Assembly (NCBI RefSeq): GCF_030272615.1
Contig: NC_081408.1
Location: forward strand, 342,327,793 to 342,391,792
From: Cryptomeria japonica
Lineage: Eukaryota; Streptophyta; Pinopsida; Cupressales; Cupressaceae
DNA length: 64,000 bases
Reading direction: 5' to 3'
Both the position numbers and the translations under genes were made by a program. The notes beneath the pieces are model-generated. The model was given only the letters and a program-made list of their open reading frames with translations, did not search any database and was not told where the DNA came from. This document shows, one piece after another, positions 21,440-33,167 of the stretch (the first letter of the stretch is position 1; the number at the start of each line of letters is the position of its first letter).

Positions 21440-21755
21440 TATAAAAACTGATGCAAAATGGATCCAAGAGAGCTATGATGAAGACTCTCCCTCAGAGCTA
21501 GTTGGCCTTGAAGGAATCTGAGCTCTCAAAGGACCAACCCCTAGATCATCTCATCTGTCCCCTCCTATAGACCCTGTGACACCATCTTTTCACCAAAGCT
21601 GTTAAAAGTCTTGTGTTTGCCCAAATCTCAAACATATACATAATTTGTCTCAATCCCATCGCCTTGATCATGGCATGGTCCTCAACAGTCAAATATGTTC
21701 ATAACTGTCGTCTCATAGGGAATCGCTCTCTAGACTCAATCTGGGGTAAGTACTC
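21440..21755 (-). pseudogene. Antisense PMD remnant of element P
   Basis: The minus strand from 21755 matches exon 2 of the PMD gene in M: it begins EYLPQIES, then a stop, then MGLRQIMYMFEIWAN and LLTALVKRW. The core TFHL motif is lost. No equivalent of exon 1 is visible; the P sequence between the hairpins and the 3' LTR is about 280 bp shorter than in M. The shared position shows the PMD sequence was already in the family before M and P separated. Confidence 0.65.
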
Positions 21756-21785
21756 ATACATCCAATCAAATCAATCATGTCAATC

Positions 21786-22306
21786 CTAGTGGTACTCATG
21801 TTCATCACATAGTGTTGCTTATCTTATCCTATCCCAACCTAGTACCTATGTCAATCCCATGGTGTTGTTCATTAGACTCTATCCTAGTGCTTATGTTAAT
21901 CACATGGCACTTCATCCCAGTGTATATGCTTGTCACATTGCACTATATCCTATTTTCTAGAGCACTCGTCGGATTTTATCAATTCGACGACTTATCCTAT
22001 ACTCAACTTAGCAAACCTACATGTTTTAGAGCACCTATTGAGTGAATCCTCTCAACAACTTATCCAATTGGCAACGTATGTTTATCAGAAAATTATCAAT
22101 TCTAGCCTTCTTTCCAGTTTGTTTTGTTTAGAGCACCTATTAAGTGAGTCCTTTCAACAACTTATCCAATTAGCAACGTATGTTTATCACAAAATTATCA
22201 ATTCTAGCCTTGTTTTAAATTTGTCTTCCCTAGGGAACCTGTTTGAGTGAATCCTCTTAGCAGCTTATCCAATTGATAGTGTATGTTCATCACAGAACTA
22301 TCAATT
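21786..22306. repeat. Hairpin array of element P
   Basis: Degenerate copies of the element-sense loop TGTTCATCACA lie between short inverted repeats. Examples are AGTGC/GCACT at 21886-21890 and 21907-21911, and a perfect 10-bp stem AATTGATAGT/ACTATCAATT at 22271-22280 and 22297-22306. The latter has the same loop as the M hairpin at 5882-5917 but different, still pairing stems. Confidence 0.65.
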
Positions 22307-22518
22307 TTGGCCTTTTAAAATATAGACACGATTCTATTGATTCCTCTTGAGTCAGTCTTTTTCCTGCATGACCTTGTCACCCTATCTTGTCAATCCTTTC
22401 TAGCCTTTCTTTCTTATCAAGAGATTGTTTGTGATCTTTTCAAACATTTTCATCCAATCTCTCGAAGGGGCATATCATTCCCGTCATGGGGAAACTTTGT
22501 ATCAGTTTATCTTATCTT

Positions 22519-22554
22519 CTTTGAGCCAATGTGACAAGTTGCATTGTCTCAAAG
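22519..22554. other. Hairpin abutting the P polypurine tract
   Basis: CTTTGAGCCAATG pairs imperfectly with CATTGTCTCAAAG, matching the M hairpin at 5343-5378. A second nested hairpin is at 22420-22462. Confidence 0.55.
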
Positions 22555-22564
22555 AGGGGTAAAA
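22551..22564 (+). other. Polypurine tract of element P
   Basis: AAAGAGGGGTAAAA directly precedes the LTR start TGTAGACACC. Confidence 0.8.
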
Positions 22565-23350
22565 TGTAGACACCTAAAATTGTCTTGTCTAATTAAATAA
22601 ATATTTTATTTATTTATTTAATTATTTTATCCTAAGTCTTCTACTAATTAAATAAATTCTTATTTATTTGATTAATTCATTTATCCTCTTCTAAGTCTTT
22701 CCTCATTTAAATAAATACTTTTATTTATTTAATTTGTCATTTTCCTAAATTAAATAAATACTTTTATTTATTTAATTGATCACACTTCCCCTATTAATTA
22801 AATATAACTTTATTTATTTAATTAATTCATTAGCCTTTTCTATCCATGACACATGTCACTCATCTCTTAATTCCTACACTACCTACCCTCTCATTATTTT
22901 CTTATTTCCTTTACCTACCTTTTAATCCTTGCCGACTATTTATCCTCTTCACCTCTTAATCTTGTCCCTCCATTTATTACAATTTTCTCTATATAAGAGG
23001 ATAATCTCTTCATTATAAACCCTAATCACCTAATCAGTGTGTCTAATTAATCTTATGTAATCAAGTCTTCTTGCGATCAAGCTATCAACCACAATCTGTT
23101 CTTCGTTAAGATCTTATACACACATAAAATCTAAGAGCAAATATATCAAACAAGATCAGTGGAGATGGGATACAATGGAGATTGAAACCCTACTTGACAT
23201 CTGAATGGTAATATTGCTTTATTTTGTTGATTTGCATGATCTTAGATATCTCTATTGCTACTGGTGAATGTTTCATTATAGGACCTAGATTGTTTGTGGT
23301 TGAATCTTTGAGGTCTTATAATAGTTTATCATCATCACCTTTCACTGTAT
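22565..23350 (+). repeat. 3' LTR of element P
   Basis: Begins TGTAGACACCTAAAATTGTC and is homologous along its length to the M LTRs and the solo LTR at 39907-40673. The palindrome array is at 22585-22830. The right end near 23350 is set by alignment and may be off by several bases. The matching 5' LTR is off-window, so the target duplication cannot be checked. Confidence 0.8.
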
Positions 23351-24880
23351 AAAATCACACCTTCCTGAAATAAGCTATATGAGACTCAAACCAATAATGC
23401 ACAAGATCTAAACTGAGATCCAAGCAAATTACAAGTACCAAATAGGCCAAAAAAGGACCAAATTATGAAAGTGATATTTCTACTCAAAATGTTGAAAAAT
23501 GAATAGCACCGAGTGAAAGTAGATGAAAAACTATGCACTTTCAAAAAAATGGCACCTAAAAAGGAAGTCATGTAAGCTTGAACGAAGCCCAAGAAGTTAC
23601 AAAATCAAGGATTGTACATGTACAGTTGTAAAAACTAAAAAATATAAAAAATCTATCCACCAAAATTAGAAACTAACCACACCACTACGGAGAGTGTGAA
23701 AAATTGGCCCTATTAAAAAATAATTGTATTGATAATGGCCTCAAATGACCAAGTTATGAGCCTCTGAATTTGGACTACAAAATAAAAAAGCTCAATGGTG
23801 AGGGGTCAAAAAAATTCAAAAATTCATGACATAATGTTAATGTTAGCAATTCACTATATTAAATTTGGCAGGTGTATGGTCGTCACATAAAAATTGCACC
23901 CCTTGCATGGCAGTCTGTACAATATGAACTTGCTAATGTGGTAGCACTGTCAGTGATGTGGCATTGTACAAACAATGACACATGGTTGTATGGTGTTGAT
24001 GTGGTAGTTCACGTGGCATTGTATAGATCATACAGATGATGTCATGTTGGGTGACATGGCAAGGTGTTTCATGGTTTGTATGTTGATTGGGTGATGGCAT
24101 GTTTTGTATAGTTAATGGTGTGGTTTGTTGCTCAAGCCTTGATTGAGCACTAGTCAGTGAATCATGTGATGGCATGTGTGCAATTACATGGACTTTGTTG
24201 GCACATGGTCAAATGAAGAATTCCTGCATGGACTTGTAGGAATGTGCTATGTGGCGCAAGCAAGAGGCATCCTGTGAAAGATGGCATATGTTGGTGGACG
24301 ACAAGGAGGAACCCAGCGGTGAAGGTAGTCTGTGTGAGAGGCAGTACGGCAGTGGAGATCAGGTGACATGGTGGTGGCACTGAGAAGTAGAGTAAAGTGG
24401 TCTGAGGGAGGTGACCATTGGCATAGACTTAGGCAGGGAGGAGCGATGCTAAGTGGTGGAGGATGCTGACAAAGTGCAACAATCGGTAGTAGGAGCCAGA
24501 GAGACATGAGAGGAAGTGTCGGAAGACAGAGCTGGTGGTGACCATAGTTAGTGCAGAGCTATCAAAAATAAGTATGGCCTCTGCAAAAGAAACCAAATAG
24601 TAGTATAGGTATGAGGGGAAAGGGACAATGACTCCCCCCCCCCAAAAAAAAAAAATAGATATATTAAATTTTTATTTAAAAAAAAAAAACTTTTACAATT
24701 AATTTTTTAAAAACTACGAATAAAAAAGATTTTTGAAAACAAATAAATTTGCATAAATTTTAAAATTAATTTTTTTTTATTTCTTTTTGAAAAATCTATA
24801 CCGTATCACCTAGGAGGCAAAAAAAATTGATGCCCCCAAAATGAAGTGAACAAATATAACCAAATTTATAGTCAAAATTT
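23351..24880. other. Decayed repeat sequence, no gene recognised
   Basis: No protein domain seen. Positions 23930-24180 are a degenerate repeat of words such as atgtggcattgta and gatgtggta. Positions 24240-24530 are G-rich on the plus strand. A C9-A12 run occurs near 24632-24655, followed by AT-rich sequence. Confidence 0.4.
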
Positions 24881-27740
24881 ATGGAAATGACCTCTTGGAC
24901 TTAATGGCATTGTTGGCTTTGGTGTAGGACACTCCCTAAATTCACTGCTCCTCATATCTAAATCTCAAATGCACCAAGATCTATCCAAAATGACTATGCA
25001 ATGGCGCTCCAATGGCTCTAATAACATGTAAGAATTTTCCAATAATAACCAAGATCTAGAGCTCAATGAATAGCACAAGAGACATAAAGATAGGCAAGAA
25101 CAAATTGTATTCTCATCAAGATGCAAATAATGATCAACTAGATAAACCATACAATGAAGATGGGCCTCCTTATAAAGGCAAATCCATAGGGAAATGAGAG
25201 CACACAATCATGACATGTGGCCCAATGAGATACAAGGGTAGGTAGGAGAAATAATAGAATATTCCACTAAAGGTGGATCACCCACCGAAGGTAGAATGTG
25301 ATAACAAGATGTCACCACAAAAGGTGGAATTTCTCCTACAACCATCTTCCCTTGATGCACACTTCCCTAAGTGTCTTATATGCAAACTAAAATGAATGCA
25401 TTATCCTAATTCAACTTGAGTAAAGTGTAATTGTGAGACATAATATACATAAATTTGGCCACTCGGACCAATAAAAACCATTGTGGTCCACTCCAAGCGA
25501 TAAAGAGAACCCAAAGACGTCAAAATATATCCCTTTCAAATGATTCCAATGAACCGCACATGCTACTTTACATCTTCCAAAATTGACATCAAATGAAATG
25601 TGTAGATAAGCATTAAAGGAATTTACCTAGTTAGCTCAAAAATAAATCTCTAATGCAAATTTCACAATGCAAATCTTCACACACCATGGTGAGACCCAAA
25701 ACACTAGCCAAACTCATCTTTCATAGGGAACCCAGACCAAGAGAATATGACCCAAGTAGGATACAACACCACAGTCAATTGGACTAGACCAACTAACAAC
25801 ATAGAACTCAGAACATCGTAACTTCATTTTCCAATCAGATCAACATCTAAAAATTGAGCTAGAACATTGCTCAAACCACATGAGCATGTCCTCCAAACTG
25901 TAACACTTGAATCTACATATCTGAAATCCATCAGGCATTCTTTGGACCTTGTTTGATAGGCAACCTTAATATTAGAAATACCAACAACCAACTATGCCAA
26001 CTGTGAAATAAGGGACCTACAAATCTTATAGTGCAATATACACAAAACATAAACATTATATTCAGAACCATGACACATATTCTTCTCATACTGAAGGAAT
26101 GCAAGATATTATCCCACTGAGACATTAAAAACTCTTTCTTGCATAAATATTGTTTCTTGTATATTGAAACTTCTACTGTACCATCCTTTCAAAAATACTT
26201 CAACATCTACACAAGACAATTCAATAATTCTAGAACAAATAAATACTCTTTCCTGCATATTGAAACTTCCACTACACCATCCTTACTTCAGCAAAAATGG
26301 CAACATAAATAGCAATTGATGAGCTTAAATTTGTCATGTTTTACTATTCCAATGTTGTTTTCCATTTTAGCTTGTATTTCAATTGTTTTCCCCAAATTTG
26401 CCATTGTAGTTGGATGGAATTATAATAATTAATAGGAAATTTGAGATATAATATATCTTTGTAAATACCTATTATTCCATACTAATTTTGATGGTTTTGT
26501 GTGTGAAATAGAGCTCCAGTGGTCTTGGACATGAAGATGAAAACCACCAAGAAGAAGCCAAACAAGGGGAAGAAGATCATGTGTCAAAATCCATGAGGAT
26601 TCAAGTGTTGTTTTGTCTTGTTAATTCTGGGCATTCAGTTTAGAAAGAATAGTCGTAGGCCACTTCCTTCTTTCTTTCACTGATTCATATAGCTATCATT
26701 GTTAAGAATTTAATATTTAATGTAATATTTAGGTTAATCAATTTTACATAAAAAGACTATATAAAACCCCTTGATGTATCGAACATGATTACATCTTTTT
26801 GAATCAGAATTAAGGTATTACTAGTGAATATTAAAGGTGTGTATATAATTCTTAATTAGTCTCCCTAATCAATAATTGGGAGGAAGGGTCGGCCCCCTCT
26901 TCAGCCAACTGCTCAAGTGTGTGTGTGCTTATTTTTTTGTGAGTATAATTTGTTTAGTCTTGTGTATAGTTATCTTTATTCATATTAATCTAATAACTCT
27001 TGAAATTCATATTGCCTTTTATTTTAAATTCATGAGTGTGGTTTTTGTAAATCTTATTCACCCATTCAACGCATGCCACAGTGATACAACTCGTGTCGCC
27101 CAAATTACAGGACCTATGTTAACAACCAGCATTGAAATTTAAGAATCCATTTTGCATAAGAAGGATTAAGGGTGTTCAATTAGTGTGTTGTGTTCAAAAT
27201 ATAAATTATTTGAAAGATATTTTTAGGGACATTTATTAATTGATTTTGATAGCTTAAATTTGGCAAGTTTGTTAATCTATTTTGATAGTTAAGATTGGCT
27301 AATTCATTATGAGATCTTAGGACTATTGTGATGTTTTTATTTGAATATTTATTTTATAATTGCATCTCATTTCCACTTAATTTGCTATTCTCACCCCTTT
27401 GGAAAATAGCCATGATAATTTTCACAAGTCTACGATCCCCGAATTGACACTTAGGTCAAACTGAGGAAATCATGACAAGCTTCCCAAAGGTCAATCTAAG
27501 TCAATCACAAAGGGCAATTTTACCCTTAATTTTGGTCTTCGATTTTGCCCAATCAACAATACCAGAACACAAATACTTTGACTTGCATATTGAAAGTTTC
27601 ACTTCACCATCCTTACTTCAACATCAAATGACAACAAATGATGGGTTATCATTGGCAACATAAAGCAGGTTGACATTAATGATAACAAAGAACAACAATT
27701 CAAGTTTTCAACATTCTTCCCCTTTCTTATTGATGGCAAC
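24881..27740. other. Old LTR-like sequence, boundaries uncertain
   Basis: GCTCTAATAACATGT at 25016-25030 resembles a decayed complement of an initiator-Met primer-binding site, suggesting a minus-strand LTR starting near 25027. Separately, 26314-27558 looks like a plus-strand LTR: a TATA-like actatataaaacccc near 26757, and an end resembling the Athila-like LTR end at 38240-38406 (shared words ttgacacttagg and caattttacc). The flanks 26255-26330 and 27570-27660 are themselves similar to each other. No coding domain is seen. Confidence 0.4.
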
Positions 27741-27741
27741 A

Positions 27742-29221
27742 TGCATTCTTCCCCATTCTTAGTCATGGTGGGATAATCCTCAAAGAGAACAGTCTGGATC
27801 ATGCAGCAAGAGTTACACAATAGAAACAACTCAATATGATGGAGGCAATGTAGAAACAAACTATATTATATCATGAAAATCAGTTACAAACTATCGGCAA
27901 CATGCGGGCTTACAAGATTTGGCTCACGGGCCTGAGTACAAAATATGCGTGTTATGCAACATTTGGCTCAAGCAAGAATGAAAACCAACTCTAGACCTCC
28001 TTAACTATATTATATCATGAAAATCAGTTACAAACTATTGGCAACATGCGGGCTTACAAGATTTGGCTCACGGGCCTGAGTACAAAATATGCGTGTTATG
28101 CAACATTCGGCTCAAGCAAGAATGCAAACCAACTCTGGACCTCCTTAACTATATTATATCATGAAAATCAATTACAAACTATCGGCAACATGCAGGCTTA
28201 CAAGATTTGGCTCACAGGCCTGAGTACAAAACATGCGTGTTATGCAACATTTGGCTCAAGCAAGAATGTGAACCAACTCTGGACCTCCTTAACTATATTA
28301 TATCATGAAAATCAGTTACAAACTATCAGCAACATGCGGGCTTACAAGATTTGGCTCACAGGCTTGAGTACAAAACATGTGTGTTATGCAACATTCGGCT
28401 CAAGCAAGAATGCAAGCCAACTTTGGACCTCCTAAACTATATTCGGCTCATAGGCCTAAGTACAAAACATGTGTGTTATGAAACATTCAGCTCAAGAAAG
28501 AATGCGAGCCAACTCTAGACCTCCTAAACTATATTATATCATAAAAATCAATTACAAACTGTCGGCAACATGCGGGCTTACAAGATTCGGCTCACAGGCC
28601 TGAGTACAAAACATGCATGTTATGCAACATTCAGCTCAAGCAAGAATGCGAGCCAACTCTGGACCTCCTAAAATTAGGATTATTCTTCTATGTTCTAATT
28701 TCCCCCAATCCTAATGCTCAATTACATTTATTTATATGATCAAGAATGATCTGCATCGGCCCAAGATGGAATAAATGTCGATGAACAAGAATGAAATGTG
28801 TAAAACAACAAGGTCAGCCTCTGCCAAAGAGATCCTTTTGGAAAAATCCATAGAATGAAGTGTGGATACAATGGAAGGTTGGTCACATGCCAAGGAACAT
28901 TGGAAACAATGAACAAAAGCTCTGCAAACTATGGAAGTGATTCCCAAGATCTACTAATAGCCAAATAGGTCCAAGTGGTTTCAGTGTTCTAAGTCAGAGA
29001 GCTATCTCAAATTCTAGAAGTGATAACTTGCCGTAAAAATATCCAAACATCCCACAAACTTAGGATAAGACAAATGGACATGTCCACAATCAAAATCCAT
29101 CTCCGCAAGATCCGATGAGCAAATGCCAAGAAATGTTGAAACTGCAAAACATAAACAAACTAAAAAGAAAATATTTTTGGTTGATGCAAGATTGCCATGA
29201 ACCAGGGATGTTCTTGCATCA
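27742..29221 (-). repeat. 3' LTR of the chromovirus, enlarged by an internal tandem array
   Basis: It matches 35165-35973 from the word TCATGGTGGGATA to the end GCATCA, but is about 670 bp longer because of a tandem array at 27868-28674. The left border near 27742 is approximate. Confidence 0.75.
27868..28674. repeat. 144-bp tandem repeat, five units plus a partial one
   Basis: The marker word caRttacaaact recurs at 27881, 28025, 28169, 28313 and 28549. The spacing is exactly 144 bp three times, then 236 (144 plus a 92-bp partial unit). Units are nearly identical. The partner LTR at 35260-35415 has one unit only. The open frame at 28046-28435 is a by-product of the repeat. Confidence 0.9.
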
Positions 29222-29297
29222 GACATCCGGGGTTGATAAAAAAAAAAAAGTGAGTCTATCACTTTGCCAAGGCCAAAGGAAAACCAAGAAGGTCTAC

Positions 29298-29412
29298 CTC
29301 TGCCTAAGAAATCCATGATTAATCTTCAACTGGTATGTCTTTCCACTTCACAAGATAATCTTTGTATTGGTTGCTCTCGGTACTACGCCTAATCATACTG
29401 TCTAAAATATCT
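29298..29412 (-). pseudogene. Chromodomain of the chromovirus
   Basis: The minus strand reads DSMIRRSTESNQYKDYLVKW then KDIPVED, a stop, and SWI. This is the end of the integrase seen in chromoviruses, where a chromodomain directs insertion to chromatin marks. Stops make it nonfunctional. Confidence 0.7.
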
Positions 29413-29417
29413 TTAAT

Positions 29418-29780
29418 CTACTCGTGTTCCCTCTGGGGTATCTTCTTCTCCAAGTCTGCAACACTATCTTCACTGAATTTTGTTTCATGATACTGATGTA
29501 GATCTAAAATGTTGAATATAGGTGAAATACCCAAACTATTTGGTAACTCTACTTCATATGCATTTTCAGAATTAAATTTCTCCAAGATATTACAAGGACC
29601 AAACTTCCTCATCTGCAACTTATTATAGGTTCCAACTGGGAATCTCTCTTTTCTTAGATACACCATCACTTCATCTTCTATTTCAAATTCTTTATATCTC
29701 CTCTTCTCATTTGCTTTCTCCTTATATTTACTGTTCATGTCCTCCAAATGTTGTTTGACCTGAATATATAATGTTTTCAT
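29418..29780 (-). CDS. Integrase C-terminal region of the chromovirus
   Basis: The 120-codon frame contains the GPY/F-type module (RKFGPCNILEKF), preceded by a basic stretch after EFEIEDEVMVYLRKERFPVG and followed by FNILDLHQYH. In Ty3/gypsy elements this lies between the DDE core and the chromodomain. The chromodomain follows at 29298-29412 after a stop. Confidence 0.8.
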   Translation of the reverse strand: MKTLYIQVKQHLEDMNSKYKEKANEKRRYKEFEIEDEVMVYLRKERFPVGTYNKLQMRKFGPCNILEKFNSENAYEVELPNSLGISPIFNILDLHQYHETKFSEDSVADLEKKIPQREHE

Positions 29781-29951
29781 ATGCTCTACAAATTATTCTA
29801 CTTCTGCACTCCTTTTATCTTCATTACTGATGTATCTCAACTCTTATATGCCTCTAGGGTGTGCTCTGGTAAAAATCTCAAAAGTTGTTCTTTTGGTACT
29901 CATGTTCACTGAATTATTGTAGGCAAAATCTGCTTGTGCAAGAAACAAGTC

Positions 29952-30490
29952 TCAACTTCCGGTTTTATCTCCAACTAAGCATCTCAAAAAATTTCCCAAA
30001 CTCCTATTCACTACCTTTGTCTGTCCATCAATATGTGGGTGAAAATTAGAAGTGAACTTCAAATATGTCTTCATATTCTTCCAAAGTGTCCTAAAAAAAT
30101 ATCCAACAATTTTAGTGTCTCTATCTAAAACTATCCTCTTAGGTAATCCATGTAATCTCACCACTTCCCTGAAAAATAGGTTAGCAATATGTACTGCATC
30201 TGTTGTCTTCTTACAAGGTGTGAAATGTGTCATCTTTGAGAATCTATCCACCACCACAAATATAGAATCATTTCCTCTCTATGTCTTAGGAAATCCAAGT
30301 ATGAAATCCATGCTTATGTCCTCCCAAGGTCTCTCCAGAACTGCCAAAGTCTTATATAATCCAACATTCTGACTACCCTTTGCAAGTTGACAAATTCTAT
30401 AGCTCTGCACAAATTTCCTAACATCCTTATGAATCCGAGGCCAAAATTAATTCTCACTAATCAATGCCACTGTCTTATCAATACCAAAGT
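29952..30490 (-). pseudogene. Integrase core of the chromovirus
   Basis: The longest frame, 29952-30257, reads [18 protein letters not shown], then [18 protein letters not shown] and [16 protein letters not shown]. It holds the second Asp and the region around the Glu of the DDE triad; expected TEVVNR is changed to TKVVNR, so the catalytic glutamate appears lost. Upstream to 30490 the zinc-binding domain remnants are readable with stops. Confidence 0.78.
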
Positions 30491-30709
30491 GTCTGGCTAA
30501 TCCTCCACTATGCTTCTCCTTTATCAGACTTTCTCTCATAGAACTTCTAGGTATACACAACTGAACTCCTCTAAAAAAACATCTCCTCTTGAATGAAATA
30601 GTCCAACCACTTAATTCTGTCTACCATAACCGGTTCCTTACATGCATCCCAAGGTTCTACAAAATCTGGGTCATCCTCATACAAGTTCTTCAATTCCTCA
30701 AAACCTAAT
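30491..30709 (-). pseudogene. Connector between RNase H and integrase of the chromovirus
   Basis: Readable in frame beside the solo LTR (FEELKNLYEDDPDF and related words). Joining the two sides of the solo LTR after removing one CTAAT restores a continuous frame with the RNase H side. Confidence 0.55.
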
Positions 30710-31961
30710 TGTTAGCAGCAATCAAGAAGGAAGACCAGGAGGGGGGTGAATCGGTCTTCACCGAAATAACAAACTTAACAACCAAAAACAAATCTAATAA
30801 ACCGCAGCAATAAGACAGATAGGTAAATTGAAATCACAACACCAATATTTTGATGTGGAAAACACTATTAAGGGAAAAACCATGGTGGGAACCTACCCAT
30901 AGTAAGATGATACTCTGTAGTAGTATGCGAAAATTATTACAATGGGGAATTCACATGCATTCAGGAACACTACCTAGAGCTCACTACTCAAATATAATGG
31001 CTCGAAAGGCTACAACCCTCAAGGAAGTCTCACTGACTGACAATAAGATTTGGACTACAAACTGAAAGAAATGAATTGAAAGAATAGCATCTCCAAATGC
31101 CTGATTATAGTTCCGATTAAGCACAGATGTCTACCCTACAACACCAACCTCTCCTCAAACTCAACACCGAAGGATAAATCACTTGTTCACAAATACACCT
31201 CTCTCTGATAATGCGAACACAACATCGACACCCAAACTACATGAATATATCACCTATATATACAATTCATCAACCTTGATAACAAGGTTGGCTAAACACT
31301 AACCCTTAACTCATAATTACAAAATTACATCACATGATACAAAGATCATCCACTAGAACAATACAATTATTTACATAGCATAGCATGGACCTAAATCAAA
31401 CTCCTAAATGCACAAATCCACCGAAAATCATACCAAGATCAACCGCAACACGTTACACCACCAAGAAATACCGCATAACATGAAAATCAGTAATGGTTGA
31501 TGAAAACCACCAAAAACTCACACAATGATTAATGTGGATCATCAAAACAAATAGGACATGACTAGGAAACACCAACAAGCATGTTAGAATCATCAGGAAC
31601 AACTACACCAACACCACTTATCAAATCTTCATCAATCAACATCTAAAGGCTCAAGAACACAACCAACCAGCAACTATCATGAAGAAAGATAACTCAGGAA
31701 GCACCAAATCACAAACCATCTGAAATTAAGATGCACAAGACCATCCCCAACAATATCCCAAAATATCAACACCAGATCTGATCACACCAGAATATACCGG
31801 AGGATATACCAAACTTCGCAAAACTATGATCAGCAAACCAGCAACAAAACCAGATCATAAGATCTTCCCAATTAGCAGTCACCAGAGCAATACATAGGAA
31901 TGTGTTGACATCAATGACAACAACATATCCTAGCAGGAACAATCCATGACAATATCCAACA
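30710..31961 (-). mobile_element. Solo copia-type LTR inserted in the chromovirus
   Basis: A 1252-bp TG...CA sequence, flanked by CTAAT at 30705-30709 and 31962-31966. On the minus strand it starts TGTTGG and contains TTGTCATTGATGTCAACA, like the copia LTR at 50196-51737; its end has gattcacccccc, as in that family. No internal domain is present, so it is a product of LTR-LTR recombination. Confidence 0.9.
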
Positions 31962-31966
31962 CTAAT

Positions 31967-32337
31967 AACTCCACTCTCATCTTCATTAGCAAGTTCCTCC
32001 TTCTCAATGCATCAGCAACTTTATTTGACTTTCCACTTCTATGCTTCAAAACAAAGGTATAACTCTGCAAGAACTCTACCCATCTCATATGTCTTTGATT
32101 CAACTTACTCTGATTGTTCAAATATTGCAAAGCTTGATGATCGGTGTACAAAACAAACTCCTTAGACAAAAAATAATGTCTCCACTTCTTCAATGCTTGA
32201 ATTATGGCATAAAATTCATAATCATACACAAAATATATCTTCCTTTCATCATTTAACTTCTCACTGAAATAAGCTATGGGTCTTCCTTCCTGACTTAGCA
32301 TTGCGCCAATTGCATTCCCACTTGCATCATAGTCCAC
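31967..32337 (-). CDS. RNase H of the chromovirus
   Basis: The frame reads MDYDASGNAIGAMLSQEGRP, FSEKLND, EFYAIIQALKKWRHYF and VLYTDHQALQYL, ending with HRSGKSNKVADAL. All main Ty3/gypsy RNase H motifs are visible, including the Asp of DAS, the Glu of YEFYAI, and TDH. The frame ends in the solo LTR. Confidence 0.85.
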
Positions 32338-33023
32338 TTGAAATACTTTGCTAAAATTCGTAAAGCTAACATAGGCTACTCAGTCACCTTCTGCTTGAAC
32401 AATTCAAAGCTCCTATTTTCTCTAGTTGTCCATTTGAAATACTTTCTATCTCCTCTCATTTCTTCTATCATAGGGCTACAAACTGAACTAAAATTTCTGA
32501 TAAACTTCCAGTAGAAACTAGCCAAACCATGAAATGATCTTACTTCTCAAATTCTTTCTGGTTTCGTCCATTCAAAAATTCCTCTTAATTTCTTAGGATC
32601 CATCTTCAATCCATCCACAGATATCACAAATCCCAAATAGGATAACTCTTCCTTCATGAAACTGCACTTCTTAATGTTTATCAACAACATCTCTTCTCTC
32701 AACCTCTGCAAAAATTGTCTCAAATGCAACATATGTTCTTCCTTTCTCTTACTAAAAATCAAAATGTCATCCAAATACACAATAATAAACTTACCCAAGA
32801 ATTTCTTCAATGCCCCATTCATCAACCTTATGAAAGTACTTAGTGCATTATTCAATCTAAAAGGCATTACCAACCATTCATATAGTTCTTCATTCATCTT
32901 GAATGTTGTCTTCCACTCATCTCCTTCGCTGATTCTGATATGATGGTATTCACTCTTCATGTCTATCTTTGTGTAGTATATGGCTTTGCTCAAACAATCC
33001 ATTATTTCATCCATCCTAGGCAA
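32338..33023 (-). CDS. Reverse transcriptase of the chromovirus
   Basis: From 33023 the frame gives FKMNEELYEWLVMPFRLNNA and the catalytic VYLDDILIFS, then HLRQFLQRLREE and SYLGFVISVDG. These are RT motifs 3-7. The frame breaks near 32547, and the thumb region to 32338 is readable with stops. Upstream RT motifs lie at 33030-33170, interrupted by stops. Confidence 0.87.
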
Positions 33024-33167
33024 GGAAAATCAATACTTCACTGTGATCTTGATTATCGCTCTAGATTCAATACACATACTCCATTCACCATTTTTCTTAG
33101 GTGCTAACACTACTGGCACTGCACAAGGACTCAAACTTTCGCTAATCAAAGCTTTCCTCAACAATTC

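Larger units (their letters stand above)
15784..22564 (+). mobile_element. Element P, internal region right of the M insertion
   Basis: This continues the P leader broken at 4549, then gives decayed gag, protease, linker, integrase C-terminus, an antisense PMD remnant, hairpins and the polypurine tract. Its order matches M feature by feature in reverse complement, including the missing reverse transcriptase. Many stops and frameshifts show it is much older than M. Confidence 0.88.

Noticed and set aside
24162-24507. Overlapping Cys/His/Pro-rich minus-strand frames
   Set aside because: Biased composition of a G-rich repeat tract opens several frames at once; no conserved motif.
26314-27558. 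Solo LTR with target duplication
   Set aside because: LTR-like ends are suggested by homology but no matching 5-bp duplication was found, so it is described only as LTR-like sequence.
28046-28435. 129-codon frame with a repeated 48-residue unit
   Set aside because: 144 is a multiple of three, so the LTR tandem repeat stays open by itself; no domain and no support as a gene.
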